Below are positions 38,281 to 47,836 of a DNA stretch of 64,000 bases, in pieces (within the stretch, counting starts at the first letter, position 1; the number at the start of each line of letters is the position of its first letter). Made by a program: the position numbers and the translations under genes. The notes beneath the pieces are model-generated. The model did not search any database. It was not told the origin of the DNA and worked only from the letters and a program-made list of their open reading frames with translations. The stretch is taken from assembly GCA_016795105.1 (NCBI GenBank), contig JAEUIH010000024.1, positions 28,111 through 92,110 on the forward strand, written 5' to 3'. This DNA comes from Planctomyces sp. GTDB taxonomy: Bacteria; Planctomycetota; Planctomycetia; Planctomycetales; Planctomycetaceae.

Positions 38281-38323
38281 GCTGAGAATTCCGAAACTGA
38301 TCCGTCGATGTTCGCGTCGAACA
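38281..38323 (-). pseudogene. Fragment of an RPA-like replication gene
   Basis: These 43 bp match 56274-56316, inside the replication initiator gene, with about four mismatches, and on the minus strand encode the same 'RREHRRISFGILSY' segment. The match ends next to the transposase fragment. Two direct CAACCGCGGGG repeats lie just left of it. Confidence 0.6.
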
Positions 38324-38892
38324 GCCGCTACATCGTGCATCACGAATTACGGGAGGCTCAAAAGGAGTTCGACGTAGAGATCGTCATTCAGAGAGCATTG
38401 GAGAAGTTCCCCGGCAAAATGCCGAGGATCATCTCAGGCAATGGCTCTCAGTTTACGGCCCGCGATTTCAAACAGTTCGTTCGTATGGTCGGCATCACTC
38501 ATGTGCGAACCAGTCCCTGCAATCCGCAGTCCAACGGTAAGCTGGAGCGCTGGCATGGCTCGCTCAAGCAGGAGTGTATCCGACCAGCCTGTCCGGCCAC
38601 GATCGAAGAGGCACGAAAACGCGTGGCGAACTATATGGACCAATACAACACAGTGAGGCAGTCGCTTGACCACAATGATCTGGACTCGGACGGAAGAAAG
38701 GGCTCTGCAGAGGTGCAACCCGAGCGCCGTTCCGGGGGCCAAAGACGAAAAGACGAAGGTGGGCGGTCCTCGACCGCCCACCTTCCCTCCAATTCGACAA
38801 ACCAGCCTTCGGATTTGGCATTCTGCGACAAACCTTCGTGGCACGATCCCACGAATGCGATTCGACAGGATGTCATCACTGCTTTTTGCTAA
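38308..38892 (+). pseudogene. Truncated IS3-type transposase (integrase core)
   Basis: Residues about 10-125 match the second half of an IS3-family rve domain: 'FDVEIVIQRALEKFPGKMPRII', 'THVRTSPCNPQSNGKLERWHGSLKQECIRP' (in parts) and 'RVANYMDQYNTVR'. The first catalytic Asp region is absent. The second, normally SDNG, reads SGNG, so the aspartate is lost; the glutamate in KLERWHG remains. After 'RQSLDHN' the frame runs into unrelated sequence. No terminal repeats or orfA are seen. Confidence 0.75.
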
Positions 38893-39155
38893 CCGCTATC
38901 CTGCAGGATTCCACTTGCCCCTGAACCAAAACACCTTTCCAATGATCCTTGTGAGATGCCGCCTCGCGTCGCCGGAATTGGGGTAACTATGGTGTTGTAT
39001 GCTGATTGCATTCTTTCTGCACGAAGTTACATTAGTTGATGGATCGATATCCTGTGCCGTACACCTCGATGATTACCTGGGGCAGTTCAGGTTCACGAGC
39101 ATGGTCTCACTTCGAACAACACGTTAGTTGCGCAGAATAATGAGGAGCAGACGAT

Positions 39156-41549
39156 TTGTCGAAAGGTCCAAAACTGCCAGAGTCATCTCCTTTCAAAGTA
39201 CTCATAGTCAGTGATGATCCCGGCGAGCGATGTGAACTCCAAAGTCTTCTGCAGTCTGCCTCCACGAATATCGACGAATTCGAAGATTTTGCGACAGGCG
39301 AGGAGGCCGTAGTTCGGATCGTAAAGACCGATCCGTGTCGTCCATGTTGCGTTTTACTCAGCGACACCTTGCCGGACATGACGGCTACAGAGGTTCTGAC
39401 TGCGATCCTGACGCCCAATGGTCTCCCGCCATGCCCGGTCGTGGTTCTGACTCGTATTGACAGTCCGGACGTCGGGCGCGACGTTCTTCGAGCAGGGGCT
39501 CAGGACTGCATCCTGAAAGACTGGATAACTCCCCGGGGACTTCTGCGTTCGCTGGAGAACGCTGCTGAAAGGTGGTCGCTGGCGAGCAAGCTGATTCAGC
39601 GAAACTCTGAGTTGATTGAGAGCGAAAAACACTTTCGTGTGATCTTCGCAAGTGCCGCTGTCGGTATCGCTCGAGTTGAGCTGGACGGTCGCTTCGCCGT
39701 TATTAACGATGCCTTCTGTCGTATTCACGGTTACGAGGAGCACGAATTGCTGGAGATGACAATTCAGCAGGTGACTCATCCTGAAGACGTTGCGGCCGAC
39801 ACGGCTTTGAGACATAAGCTGCTCGATGGAAGTCAGACAACTTACACGTTTGAGAAACGTAAGGTTCGAAAAGATGGTGTTGTAATATGGGTGAACCATG
39901 CTGTTTCTCTGGATCGCCACGCAGACGGAACACCTTATCAGTTTATCAGCGCTGTTCACGATATTTCGGACCGAAAGCGAGCAGAGCAACAGCTGTTTGA
40001 AACGAGCAGTCGCCTGCAGGCCCTGATGAATGCTCTGCCGGTTGGAGTGAGTTTCTCAGATGACAGGACATGCGAGCGTGTCACTGGGAATCCTGCGGTA
40101 CTGAATCAATTCTCCGTAAAATCAACGGACAATTTATCCGCCTCGGCCATGGATCCTTCGGCCCCGGGGCGACAAGTCCAGTTCTTTCTCAATGGACATC
40201 CGGTGCAGAATTCGGAGCTGCCATTACAGCGGGCCGTGGCAGAAGACAGAACGATTCCTCCCATAGATCTCGAGATCGTAATGCCGGACAGCCGTCGATG
40301 GTATGCGGAAGCGTCCGGCGCTCCAATTCATGATCATCGCGGCAACGTCATCGCAGGTGTTGCGGTGACTGTCGATGTCACAGCCAGAAAAAAAGCAGAA
40401 GACGCATTGAGGCAGAGCGAAGAACGCCGTCGATTGACGCTCGAAGCCGGTTCGATGGGGACATTTGAAGTCGATCTTCTGACGGGCGAAGGCGTTTGGA
40501 ATGAAGTGGAATACGAATTGCTTGGACTGCGGCCGGGAGAAGTCTCCCCGGGGCCGGAGACATTCTTCAGGTATGTTCATCCTGATGATATAGAATCTCT
40601 GCAGAAGGACTGGATCGAAGCAGTTCGGTCCGGTAGCCTGGACACCGAGTTCCGTATTATTCGAGCGGATGGAAGCGTTCGATGGTTAGCCGGTAAGGGG
40701 TCATTTCTTTATCAGACGGATAGCATCCTCCCTCGGGCAGAGTCCACCGCAACTCGATTCCTCGGTGTCAACTATGACATCACAAAGCTGAAAGATGCCG
40801 AAGAAGGAATCAGAAAACTCAATGCCGATCTGGAAAGCAGAGTGATTCAGCGAACGGCTCAACTGGAAGCTGCCAATAAAGAATTAGAAGCATTTACGTA
40901 TTCCGTGTCGCATGACATGCGGGCTCCGGTGCGGGCGATTGATGGCTTTTCGCGAATTCTTCAGGAAGAGCACATTAGTGAGATCTCATTGGAGGCTGCG
41001 GACTGCCTCAAGGAAGTATCTCGCAATGCAAAGTACATGGGGCGACTGATCGACGACCTGCTGACTTTTTCACGCCTCGGACGGCAGGCACTGCGAATGG
41101 AAACATTTTTTCCTGACACTCTTGTCCGGCAATGCTTGAGTGACCTGAAGGCTGACGAGTCCGCAGAAATTAAGTTGTTCCACCTGCAGCCGTGCTTTGC
41201 CGATGCGTTTCTGTTAAAGCAGGTCTGGATTAACCTGCTCGGGAACGCACTCAAATATTCAGGGCGATCCAATCCACCCGTGATTGAAATTGGCTCTGGA
41301 AGTAGTGACTCTGAAGTGTTCTACTACGTGAGAGACAACGGAGTCGGCTTCGATATGCGTTATGTAGACAAGCTGTTCGGCGTATTCCAGCGACTCCACC
41401 GACAGGAGGACTACGAAGGCACCGGCGTTGGGTTGGCCGTTGTGCAACGCATAATCCATCGCCACGGGGGGCGTGTCTGGGCAGAATCGCGCCCCGGCGC
41501 CGGAGCGACGTTTTATTTCTCTCTTCTTCCCGAAAGAGCACACGCATGA
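39156..41549 (+). CDS. Receiver-PAS sensor histidine kinase (phytochrome-kinase type)
   Basis: 797 residues from a TTG start supported by GAGGAG eight bases upstream; no ATG is better placed. Order: a receiver-like domain (about 14-130, phospho-Asp in 'LLSDTLPDM'), three PAS domains (about 155-280, 285-410, 420-555; 'NDAFCRIHGYEEHEL', 'YVHPDDIESLQ'), HisKA with 'YSVSHDMRAPVRAIDGF', and HATPase with 'NLLGNALKYS', 'DNGVGFD' and 'GTGVGLAVVQRI'. It is cytosolic, with no membrane segment. It overlaps the next gene by four bases and feeds the response regulator there. Confidence 0.9.
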   Translation: MSKGPKLPESSPFKVLIVSDDPGERCELQSLLQSASTNIDEFEDFATGEEAVVRIVKTDPCRPCCVLLSDTLPDMTATEVLTAILTPNGLPPCPVVVLTRIDSPDVGRDVLRAGAQDCILKDWITPRGLLRSLENAAERWSLASKLIQRNSELIESEKHFRVIFASAAVGIARVELDGRFAVINDAFCRIHGYEEHELLEMTIQQVTHPEDVAADTALRHKLLDGSQTTYTFEKRKVRKDGVVIWVNHAVSLDRHADGTPYQFISAVHDISDRKRAEQQLFETSSRLQALMNALPVGVSFSDDRTCERVTGNPAVLNQFSVKSTDNLSASAMDPSAPGRQVQFFLNGHPVQNSELPLQRAVAEDRTIPPIDLEIVMPDSRRWYAEASGAPIHDHRGNVIAGVAVTVDVTARKKAEDALRQSEERRRLTLEAGSMGTFEVDLLTGEGVWNEVEYELLGLRPGEVSPGPETFFRYVHPDDIESLQKDWIEAVRSGSLDTEFRIIRADGSVRWLAGKGSFLYQTDSILPRAESTATRFLGVNYDITKLKDAEEGIRKLNADLESRVIQRTAQLEAANKELEAFTYSVSHDMRAPVRAIDGFSRILQEEHISEISLEAADCLKEVSRNAKYMGRLIDDLLTFSRLGRQALRMETFFPDTLVRQCLSDLKADESAEIKLFHLQPCFADAFLLKQVWINLLGNALKYSGRSNPPVIEIGSGSSDSEVFYYVRDNGVGFDMRYVDKLFGVFQRLHRQEDYEGTGVGLAVVQRIIHRHGGRVWAESRPGAGATFYFSLLPERAHA

Positions 41550-41992
41550 CAGAAGCCGTTGAAATCCTGCTCGTGGAAGACAACCCCAGTGACATCAAAC
41601 TGGCCATGCACGCGTTCCAGAAAAACAACCTCGCCAACCACGTAAAGGTACTGCGAGATGGGGCTGAGGCCCTGGAATATGTGTTCTGTACTGATCGCTA
41701 TGCGGATCGCAAAGGACACGGTCAACCCAAAGTCATTCTTCTCGACTTAAAACTTCCGCTGGTCGATGGTCTTGAAGTACTGCGACGGATCAAGTCTGAT
41801 CCTGAGACGAAAGCGATTCCAGTGGTCGTCATGACATCGTCCACTGAAGATCGCGACATGGTGGACAGCTACCAACTGGGCGTCAACGGTTACGTTCAAA
41901 AGCCGTTGGATTTCGAGCAGTTTATAGCTGCCGTGCGGCAAATTGGACTGTTTTGGCTCCTCATCAACAAGGTCCCTTATCGTACTGAATAG
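41546..41992 (+). CDS. CheY-like response regulator (Rcp1 type)
   Basis: 148 residues, receiver domain only. 'ILLVEDNPSD' carries the acidic pair, 'VILLDLKLP' the phospho-Asp, 'VVMTSS' the switch Thr/Ser and 'GYVQKPLDF' the Lys. The long loop after 'VFCTDRYADRKGHG' is typical of Rcp1-type regulators paired with phytochrome-like kinases. Its ATG overlaps the TGA of the kinase gene, and the following hybrid kinase starts 5 bp after its stop. Confidence 0.92.
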   Translation: MTEAVEILLVEDNPSDIKLAMHAFQKNNLANHVKVLRDGAEALEYVFCTDRYADRKGHGQPKVILLDLKLPLVDGLEVLRRIKSDPETKAIPVVVMTSSTEDRDMVDSYQLGVNGYVQKPLDFEQFIAAVRQIGLFWLLINKVPYRTE

Positions 41993-41997
41993 AAACC

Positions 41998-44859
41998 ATG
42001 AATTCGGGACCGCTGCAAGTATTGATCGTCGAGGACAGTCCGGCTGATGCAAAGCTTCTGGAATGCGAGTTGCGCAAAGGCGGAATGGAGTTCAATGCAG
42101 TCCGCGTGGACACGGAGCCTGATTTCATCACAGCGCTAAACCATGAATGGGATATCGTCCTGTGCGATTGGCAACTGCCGCAGTTTGACTGTCAGCGAGC
42201 TTTAAATCTACTTCAGAGCAGCGTGCAAAACGATGTTCCGTTCATTGTCGTATCCGGATCAATCGGCCAGGACGACGCCGTTACGATGATGAAGTCAGGA
42301 GCGGCGGATTACCTGCTGAAGGATCGCCTTGGACGTCTTGCTGCGGCTGTCCGTCAGGCTCTGGACAAACGTCAAGCCGGTCGCGCTGTGATCCGTGCAA
42401 CGGAAGCGTTGCGGTTAAGTGAAGCTCGACTGGCAGAGGCTCAACGGATGGCGAGACTGGGAAGCTGGGGCTGGGAGCCAGTTTCCGGTAGAGTCTGGTG
42501 GTCAGAAGCGATGTTTTGGCTCCTCGGGTTAGATCGAGCAACAACAACGCCGGGCCTTGCGGCCTTTCTGTCGGTTCTTCACCCGGATGATCGGCCCATC
42601 GCAATAGCCCGAGCTCAAAAAGTGGAGGCATCCTGGCGTTCATACGTGGATGCCATCGCCCCATCCTCCGCACAACCATCTACGGACATGCTTGTGGCGG
42701 ATGATGATGTTTTCGCTCACGATTTCAGGGTCCTTCGCCCTGACGGAATCCAGATGTGGATCCATAGCCGCGCGAGAGTCACGCTGGGATCAATGGGACG
42801 GGCCGTTTACGTTGAAGGGACAGACATTGACATCACGGAAAGAAAACGAAATGAGGAGATCATAAAGGCCAGTGAAGAACGACACCGCCGTCTGATGGAT
42901 GTTCTGCCCGACGCAGTATTTGTCAACTCAGGCGGGAAAATTGTTTTTTGTAATCCGAGTTGTGTCCGGTTGTTCGGGGCTGAGCAGCCCGCTGAGATTC
43001 TCGGCAGGTGTCCGTTTGAGTTCTTCCATCCCGATTATCACTCGCTGATCCAGCATCGAATTGCCACGATGCTTGGAAAATCCGAAAGCGTTCCCGGAAT
43101 TGACGAGAAAATCGTACGTATTGACGGGCGCACGGTACCAGTCTACGTCGTAGCAACCCCAATCAAAGATAATGGGGTAAACGCTGTTCTTGTGGTCCTT
43201 ACTGATCTCACAGAGCGGGAGAGAACCCTCACATTACTGCGATCGGTGCTGGATAGTGTGACGGATGGAATCCTCACAGTGAACGATTCCGGTGTGATTC
43301 AATCCGCGAACCCCGCCACCGAGAAGATATTTGGCTATACGCAGCATGAGCTGATGGGGCAAAGCCTGAACATCATTGTGCCGTCAGTGTTTGAAAGAGC
43401 CGACGAGCAGGGCGTCCCAGGTTTCTCTGGTCATGTGGCACCGATCGTTGGGGTCAGAGGCGAATTCACAGGCCGACGTGCCGACGGCTCAACAATTCCG
43501 CTTGAGATGACAATAGCCGAGTTTGAACTCGACACAGAACGAAGATTCACGGCGGTCGTTCGTGATATTGCTGCCCGAAAACTGCTGGAAGAACAATTCA
43601 TTCAGGCACAGAAGATGGAGGCAGTTGGACTTTTGGCTGGCGGTGTCGCACATGACTTCAACAATTTACTCACAGTGATCTGCGGTTACGCGGAAATGCT
43701 GCGGTTAAATCTTACGGGGCTATCCGGCGACCACGCACTTGTTCAATACGCATCATCCATTCACGAAGCCGGGGAACGCGCTTCCGGCCTGACATCGCAG
43801 CTGCTGGCTTTCAGCCGAAAAACGATCCTTTCGCCACGAGTGCTCGATCTGAATAATCTGATTGAGCATCTTGGTAAGATGCTGCATCGTCTGATCGGTG
43901 AAGACATCACGATTTCGCTGATCTTTGACTCAAACCTCAGACCGGTGAAGGCCGATCCTGGCCAACTGGAGCAAGTCCTGATTAATCTTGCGGTGAACGC
44001 GAGAGATGCCATGCCCTGTGGCGGCCGATTGACGATTGAAACAAGTGAATTCGTACTCGGTGAGAATGATTTGCATGCTCACGTAGTGAAACCTGGAAGG
44101 TATGCCCGGATTCGCATCACTGATACAGGAACAGGAATTCCCAAAAATATACAGGCAAGGGTGTTCGAACCATTCTTCACGACAAAGGCCGTCGGCAAGG
44201 GAACGGGACTTGGGCTTGCAACTGCCTACGGCATTCTGCGGCAGGCAGGAGGATCGATTCATGTCGAAAGTGAACCGGGGTCAGGCACTGCATTTACAAT
44301 CCTGCTGCCAACAGTCCTGGAAGAACGTTTCAAAGACACGAGAGATTTGACTCATCCCATTGCCCCACGTGGTTCAGAGACGATACTCGTTGTCGAAGAT
44401 GAGCCCGCGCTTTCGAGACTCGTTCAATTTGTGCTGGAATCTCAAGGCTATAAAGTGATTTCCACTTCCAGCGGTTCGGAAGCACTTGCAGCCGCCAATT
44501 CTCAGAAAGAGCGGATCGACCTTCTGTTGACCGATGTTGTGATGCCCGGTATGAGCGGTTGTGAAGTCGCAGATGCCTTTCGGAAGCTCTGGCCAGGATT
44601 GAAGGTGCTCTACGCGAGTGGCTATACAACTGACACTGTTATTAGATATGGCATTGAAGCTCAGGAAAGTGTTTTCATTGAGAAGCCGTTTACACCGCTG
44701 GCACTCGCCAGAAAGGTTCGACAGACTCTTGATGATCACAACGAAACAAAGTCCGATGATGCCATGAAGATTGCTGAAGCTGTGCGACTTCAGTTCGGAG
44801 CTCCCGTGGGGGCGACTGGCGAGGAAATAGAGCTGCATCAAACCGCGAAGCCGAACTAA
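41998..44859 (+). CDS. Hybrid sensor histidine kinase (REC-PAS-PAS-PAS-HK-REC)
   Basis: 953 residues. N-terminal receiver (about 1-120, 'VLIVEDSPAD', 'DIVLCDWQLPQFD'), three PAS domains (about 145-285, 295-410, 415-530), HisKA 'GVAHDFNNLLTVICGYAEML' (NtrB-like subtype), HATPase with 'NLAVNARDAMP', 'DTGTGIP' and 'GLGLATAYGI', and a C-terminal receiver (about 800-915, 'ILVVEDEPALS', 'LLTDVVMPGMSG'). No transmembrane helix. It forms a three-gene phosphorelay operon with the two upstream genes. No DNA-binding output is encoded in the operon. Confidence 0.92.
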   Translation: MNSGPLQVLIVEDSPADAKLLECELRKGGMEFNAVRVDTEPDFITALNHEWDIVLCDWQLPQFDCQRALNLLQSSVQNDVPFIVVSGSIGQDDAVTMMKSGAADYLLKDRLGRLAAAVRQALDKRQAGRAVIRATEALRLSEARLAEAQRMARLGSWGWEPVSGRVWWSEAMFWLLGLDRATTTPGLAAFLSVLHPDDRPIAIARAQKVEASWRSYVDAIAPSSAQPSTDMLVADDDVFAHDFRVLRPDGIQMWIHSRARVTLGSMGRAVYVEGTDIDITERKRNEEIIKASEERHRRLMDVLPDAVFVNSGGKIVFCNPSCVRLFGAEQPAEILGRCPFEFFHPDYHSLIQHRIATMLGKSESVPGIDEKIVRIDGRTVPVYVVATPIKDNGVNAVLVVLTDLTERERTLTLLRSVLDSVTDGILTVNDSGVIQSANPATEKIFGYTQHELMGQSLNIIVPSVFERADEQGVPGFSGHVAPIVGVRGEFTGRRADGSTIPLEMTIAEFELDTERRFTAVVRDIAARKLLEEQFIQAQKMEAVGLLAGGVAHDFNNLLTVICGYAEMLRLNLTGLSGDHALVQYASSIHEAGERASGLTSQLLAFSRKTILSPRVLDLNNLIEHLGKMLHRLIGEDITISLIFDSNLRPVKADPGQLEQVLINLAVNARDAMPCGGRLTIETSEFVLGENDLHAHVVKPGRYARIRITDTGTGIPKNIQARVFEPFFTTKAVGKGTGLGLATAYGILRQAGGSIHVESEPGSGTAFTILLPTVLEERFKDTRDLTHPIAPRGSETILVVEDEPALSRLVQFVLESQGYKVISTSSGSEALAAANSQKERIDLLLTDVVMPGMSGCEVADAFRKLWPGLKVLYASGYTTDTVIRYGIEAQESVFIEKPFTPLALARKVRQTLDDHNETKSDDAMKIAEAVRLQFGAPVGATGEEIELHQTAKPN

Positions 44860-44977
44860 TAACAAGGCTAAAGACTTAGACTTCATTTCTTCACTCAATG
44901 ATGAACCATCGATTGAACCCGAAGTTTGATCATCTCGAGGAGAGTATCCCGGCCACCACAGACCTTCCAGCGTATAC

Positions 44978-45184
44978 GTGCAGCTGTCTCAGGCAGCTAC
45001 TGTTTCTTCCGATGCTGATCTCTGCTCCTGCACTCGACCGGATTTCCGACTCCGAGAACGCATTGTTTGGAAGCGTGACCCCTTCGATCGAATGTTGATT
45101 GCTCAGGCCGTCTGCGAATCGGCCACTCTGGTGAGTCATGATCGGATGTTTGAGCAATATGGAATCCCGCTGATTCATGCGTGA
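44978..45184 (+). pseudogene. PIN-domain (VapC-like) toxin remnant
   Basis: The C-terminal third of a PIN domain is clear: 'RDPFDRMLIAQAVCESATLVSHDRMFEQYGIPLIHA' (read in parts), including the acidic residues of the DPFD and SHD motifs. The N-terminal catalytic Asp region is missing and the preceding 44890-45060 does not give it in any frame. No antitoxin gene precedes it. Confidence 0.65.
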
Positions 45185-45379
45185 TTATGTGATGGTCATC
45201 CCGGTCGGTACCGTCGACGAGTAGGCCGGTTTGGCAGTGACGCTGACCTCGATGTTCCCTGGAAACAAACTGCTTCCGAAATACGTTCTCACTGATAGTT
45301 CAAAAGGTGCCATCAGTAGTGTTGAGGTGCCAGGATTGGTGCCGGACGGCTCGCTGGAATCAACATTGTCGCCTGGCGC

Positions 45380-45417
45380 AAAAAAGAGGCCACCCAATTG
45401 AGGATAATTGGGCGACC
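45380..45417 (-). terminator. Intrinsic terminator behind the tRNA-Ser fragment
   Basis: On the minus strand GGTCGCCCAATT pairs with AATTGGGTGGCC (10 of 12 positions) around a 6-base loop, followed by TCTTTTTT. It sits about five bases past the tRNA fragment and looks like the original tRNA terminator. Confidence 0.75.
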
Positions 45418-45421
45418 TGAG

Positions 45422-45481
45422 CGAAGAGACAGGGATTCGAACCCTGGGTACCCTTGCGGGTATTCCGGTTTTCAGGACTGG
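45422..45481 (-). pseudogene. 3' half of tRNA-Ser(UGA), likely attachment-site scar
   Basis: The minus strand shows the anticodon arm (CCAGT-CCTGAAA-ACCGG, anticodon TGA), the long serine-type variable arm (TACCC-GCAA-GGGTA), a perfect T arm (CAGGG-TTCGAAT-CCCTG) and an acceptor 3' strand. The D arm and 5' acceptor strand are absent, position 33 is C instead of U, and one anticodon-stem pair is mismatched, so it is not a working tRNA. A copy that starts at the anticodon arm and keeps the 3' end is what tRNA-targeted integrases leave behind. Confidence 0.75.
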
Positions 45482-45509
45482 CAGTCCGATCTTGTAAGTG
45501 CTTGTGGCG

Positions 45510-45709
45510 AAAGCAATTTACGTCAAATTGAGAGATCCAGTGCAGCGCCGAAAGGTCGCGTTTTGGCAGCCATTGACAACGTGTGTCAACATCCTGCTGA
45601 CCTGGGTCGCGTAGTCGACACGTGGCCAAAACTCTCTGCGGAAGCCCGGCTGATGATCATGGCACTGGTATCGACTGCCGAGTCGAATCTTGCATCCAAT
45701 CCGAGATGA
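45510..45709 (+). pseudogene. C-terminal fragment of an unidentified, possibly element-borne protein
   Basis: The frame 'GRVLAAIDNV...DLGRVVDTWPKLSAEARLMIMALV' ends in TGA at 45709. The 'WPKLSAEARLMIMALV' phrase resembles short helical tails I recall beside planctomycete integrases and plasmid genes. It has no start of its own and begins at the tRNA-fragment junction. Confidence 0.3.
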
Positions 45710-46050
45710 AACACTTTGGCCGATGCTTGTCATAACGTTGAAAGCTGATTCACTGGATGAGAACACTCCGAGAGCCCATGACGGTGGTTTCACTGGCATG
45801 ATCAAGCGATCAGGGATTTGTTCCTTCAAATTGCGTCTGGATATTCCGTAGTCTCGACCACTGATCGTGCGACAAAAGCCACAGGCTCAGGAAGCGAGTC
45901 GAATCAGGTTTTTACAGTTTACGGCCCACCGGAAGACTGATTCCCTGCGGCACCGTGCGGACTTGATTGCGTGCAATGCTCGCTGCAATCAGGCCCGTGC
46001 GGCCAACGGGGAATAGTGGGCTTTTAGGCATTCCCGGCAGTGTGAGCAGA

Positions 46051-46083
46051 ACCCCCACCCCCACCCACCCACCCACCCCCCCC
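46051..46083 (-). repeat. C-rich tract; G-quadruplex-type sequence on the minus strand
   Basis: Six or more C-runs of 3-8 bases in 33 bp. The minus strand reads as repeated GGGT/GGGGGT and could form a G-quadruplex. It lies in the gene-poor stretch 45710-46470. Confidence 0.6.
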
Positions 46084-46151
46084 ACTGAAATCTAACGAAC
46101 ATGGTTGAAACTGCACGGACGGGAGTGAGCAGTCGCAATTCTCAAAGTGCC

Positions 46152-46440
46152 CGGCACAACGAGGTTCTCGTTCCACTCGCTTCCGTTCCGGCAAACACTT
46201 GCCGGGGTCGCATCCCGAGCATTCCGTCTCGAAATCCATTCAATCCGCGGCACAAAATGCTGTTGCCGGTTTTACGCGTGTGCCAACACAGTGATCCGAC
46301 GCCTGAACCTGCCGCAGTCGTTGACGGCGTCTCCTGGCATGCGTATCTCGCCATCAATTCGATCGCACTTTCCGATGTTGTTCCAACGTCGTTCGACGCA
46401 TCGGCCGATGTGACCGGAGCAGCGAACGGTTGGGGGCTAA
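46152..46440 (+). repeat. Interspersed repeat, copy 2
   Basis: Aligns with 34507-34722, most closely over the first 110 bp (shared CGTTCCACTCGCTTC and GCATTCCGTC blocks). The downstream part carries an extra segment. It abuts the 3' end of the arsenic operon. Confidence 0.55.
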
Positions 46441-46470
46441 CTCGCGTCGGTTGGTCTCCCAGGCCGATCG

Positions 46471-46938
46471 TTATTGATTGCTCCGTTGTTCCTGAAGCCA
46501 GGTTCGAATCTGCTGTTCCACCTGATCACGAACCTGACGGAACTTGGCCAGTTGAGTGAATTCATCACCTTCCTGAGAGGCTGGATCCTCGAACGGCCAA
46601 AGCTTAAGTTGTCCGCCAAATGGCCAAATTCGAGGACAGTTTTTCTCCGCTGATTCACACACGACAAAGATATAGCGGACAGGAACTCGGCCCAGAAACT
46701 CAGAAATCGGTTTTGACCGATGTCCGTCCAGAGGAAGTCCGACTTCCTCCATGACCTGAATCGTCATGGGATGAATCTGACTGGGTTCGAGCCCCGCACT
46801 GGCAGCCACGTATCGGTCGTTCGCAAGCTCGCGAAGCCACGCCTCCGCCATCTGGCTGCGAGCCGAGTTGCGCGTGCACAGAAACAATACAATTGGCTTG
46901 TCTTCCGCTTGATTTGTTTGTTCTGCTGACTGAACCAT
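46471..46938 (-). CDS. arsC: Arsenate reductase, thioredoxin-coupled type
   Basis: 155 residues from MVQSAEQ (GGAGG about ten bases upstream; the frame is open further). LMW-phosphatase fold with the P-loop 'CTRNSARS' (family usual CTGNSARS), then '[17 protein letters not shown]' and the paired cysteines in 'CESAEKNCP' that relay electrons in the thioredoxin-linked enzymes. It reduces arsenate to arsenite in the cytosol. Last gene of the operon, 57 bp after its neighbour. The residue change in the P-loop is worth noting but Cys and Arg are intact. Confidence 0.88.
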   Translation of the reverse strand: MVQSAEQTNQAEDKPIVLFLCTRNSARSQMAEAWLRELANDRYVAASAGLEPSQIHPMTIQVMEEVGLPLDGHRSKPISEFLGRVPVRYIFVVCESAEKNCPRIWPFGGQLKLWPFEDPASQEGDEFTQLAKFRQVRDQVEQQIRTWLQEQRSNQ

Positions 46939-46995
46939 TGAGCATGGTCCTCCGTTACTTAAAGATGATCTGCGTTTCTGCACAGAACTTTGATT

Positions 46996-47649
46996 TCAAC
47001 CCTTCGCTTGAGAAATCGCGTACAACATCTCCCGAGCAATCTGCGCACAGCGCTCATCGTATGTGGCCGCTTCCTGTGGTGTGTCGTCAGACACCTTGGG
47101 GTCGTCATAGCGAATCGCCAATCGCAGATCGCAGCCAATGGCAACCGGGCAGTTCTGATCGGCATGCGAGCACGTCATCACCGCGCAATAATTCGACGAC
47201 GGGTTTGGTGCTTTATTGAAGACTTTCGAGTAACAGATCAGCGATGGTTGCTGATCAGAAAATGCCACGGCGTAGTGCGGGTTTGAACTGGATTCCTCTT
47301 CGGTGCTGAATCGAAGACCACAGCGTTTCAGTGCTGCAACCGTACGAGGATTGCAGGCCGTCACTTCGGTGCCACCGGAGAATGTTTTCACATGATTCAA
47401 GCCAAAATATGTCGCCGCAATCTGCGTCCAGATTTGAGTCAGATGACTTCGTCGCGAATTGTGTGTGCAGACAAATGTGAGTCTTGCTTCCTGTCCACTT
47501 GCAATGCTGTCTCCCACGTATTTGGCAAGCTGCAGTAGTTCCGATTTGCGTTCGTTAGAGATCTGGTCGAACTCCTTTGTCCGTTGCAAAACGTAAGATT
47601 CGATTTCCGGATAAAGCCTGGCTGGAGCAATTTGAACTGGATCAGTCAT
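46996..47649 (-). CDS. LMW protein-tyrosine-phosphatase/arsenate-reductase-like protein
   Basis: 217 residues. P-loop 'FVCTHNSRRS' near residue 60, 'TFSGGTEVTACNPRTV', and 'CSHADQNCPV' towards the C-terminus; an N-terminal helical extension of about 50 residues precedes the domain. Related proteins are regularly encoded in ars operons, where they may dephosphorylate proteins or reduce arsenate. Its ATG overlaps the stop codon of the ABC-ATPase fragment upstream. Confidence 0.82.
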   Translation of the reverse strand: MTDPVQIAPARLYPEIESYVLQRTKEFDQISNERKSELLQLAKYVGDSIASGQEARLTFVCTHNSRRSHLTQIWTQIAATYFGLNHVKTFSGGTEVTACNPRTVAALKRCGLRFSTEEESSSNPHYAVAFSDQQPSLICYSKVFNKAPNPSSNYCAVMTCSHADQNCPVAIGCDLRLAIRYDDPKVSDDTPQEAATYDERCAQIAREMLYAISQAKG

Positions 47650-47794
47650 CGAGTCTGCTTTCTATAGCACTTGTCTGAATGGATTTGCTGGCGTTCAACT
47701 GATGAATCACCCCGTCCTCCATCTCATAAATCGTATCAAACACTTTCTGAGTTCGCTGGTCATGAGTCACCACAATGACGCTGGCTGCTCAAAG
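47642..47794 (-). pseudogene. C-terminal remnant of an ABC-transporter ATPase
   Basis: The frame reads 'SVIVVTHDQRTQKVFDTIYEMEDGVIHQLNA' (in parts) to a TGA at 47642-47644. This is the H-loop (VTHD) and D/E-rich end of LolD/MacB-type ATPases. Walker and signature motifs are absent; upstream sequence passes into the end of truncated arsG. A deletion evidently joined the two. Confidence 0.7.
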
Positions 47795-47836
47795 ACTCGA
47801 TCAATCGGCGCCTCTACAGAAATACATTCTGAATCG

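Noticed and set aside
45185..45397. 70-codon minus-strand frame
   Set aside because: It runs through the terminator hairpin and has no family features.
45422..45481. Functional tRNA-Ser gene
   Set aside because: D arm and 5' acceptor strand are missing, U33 is replaced by C and the anticodon stem has a mismatch.
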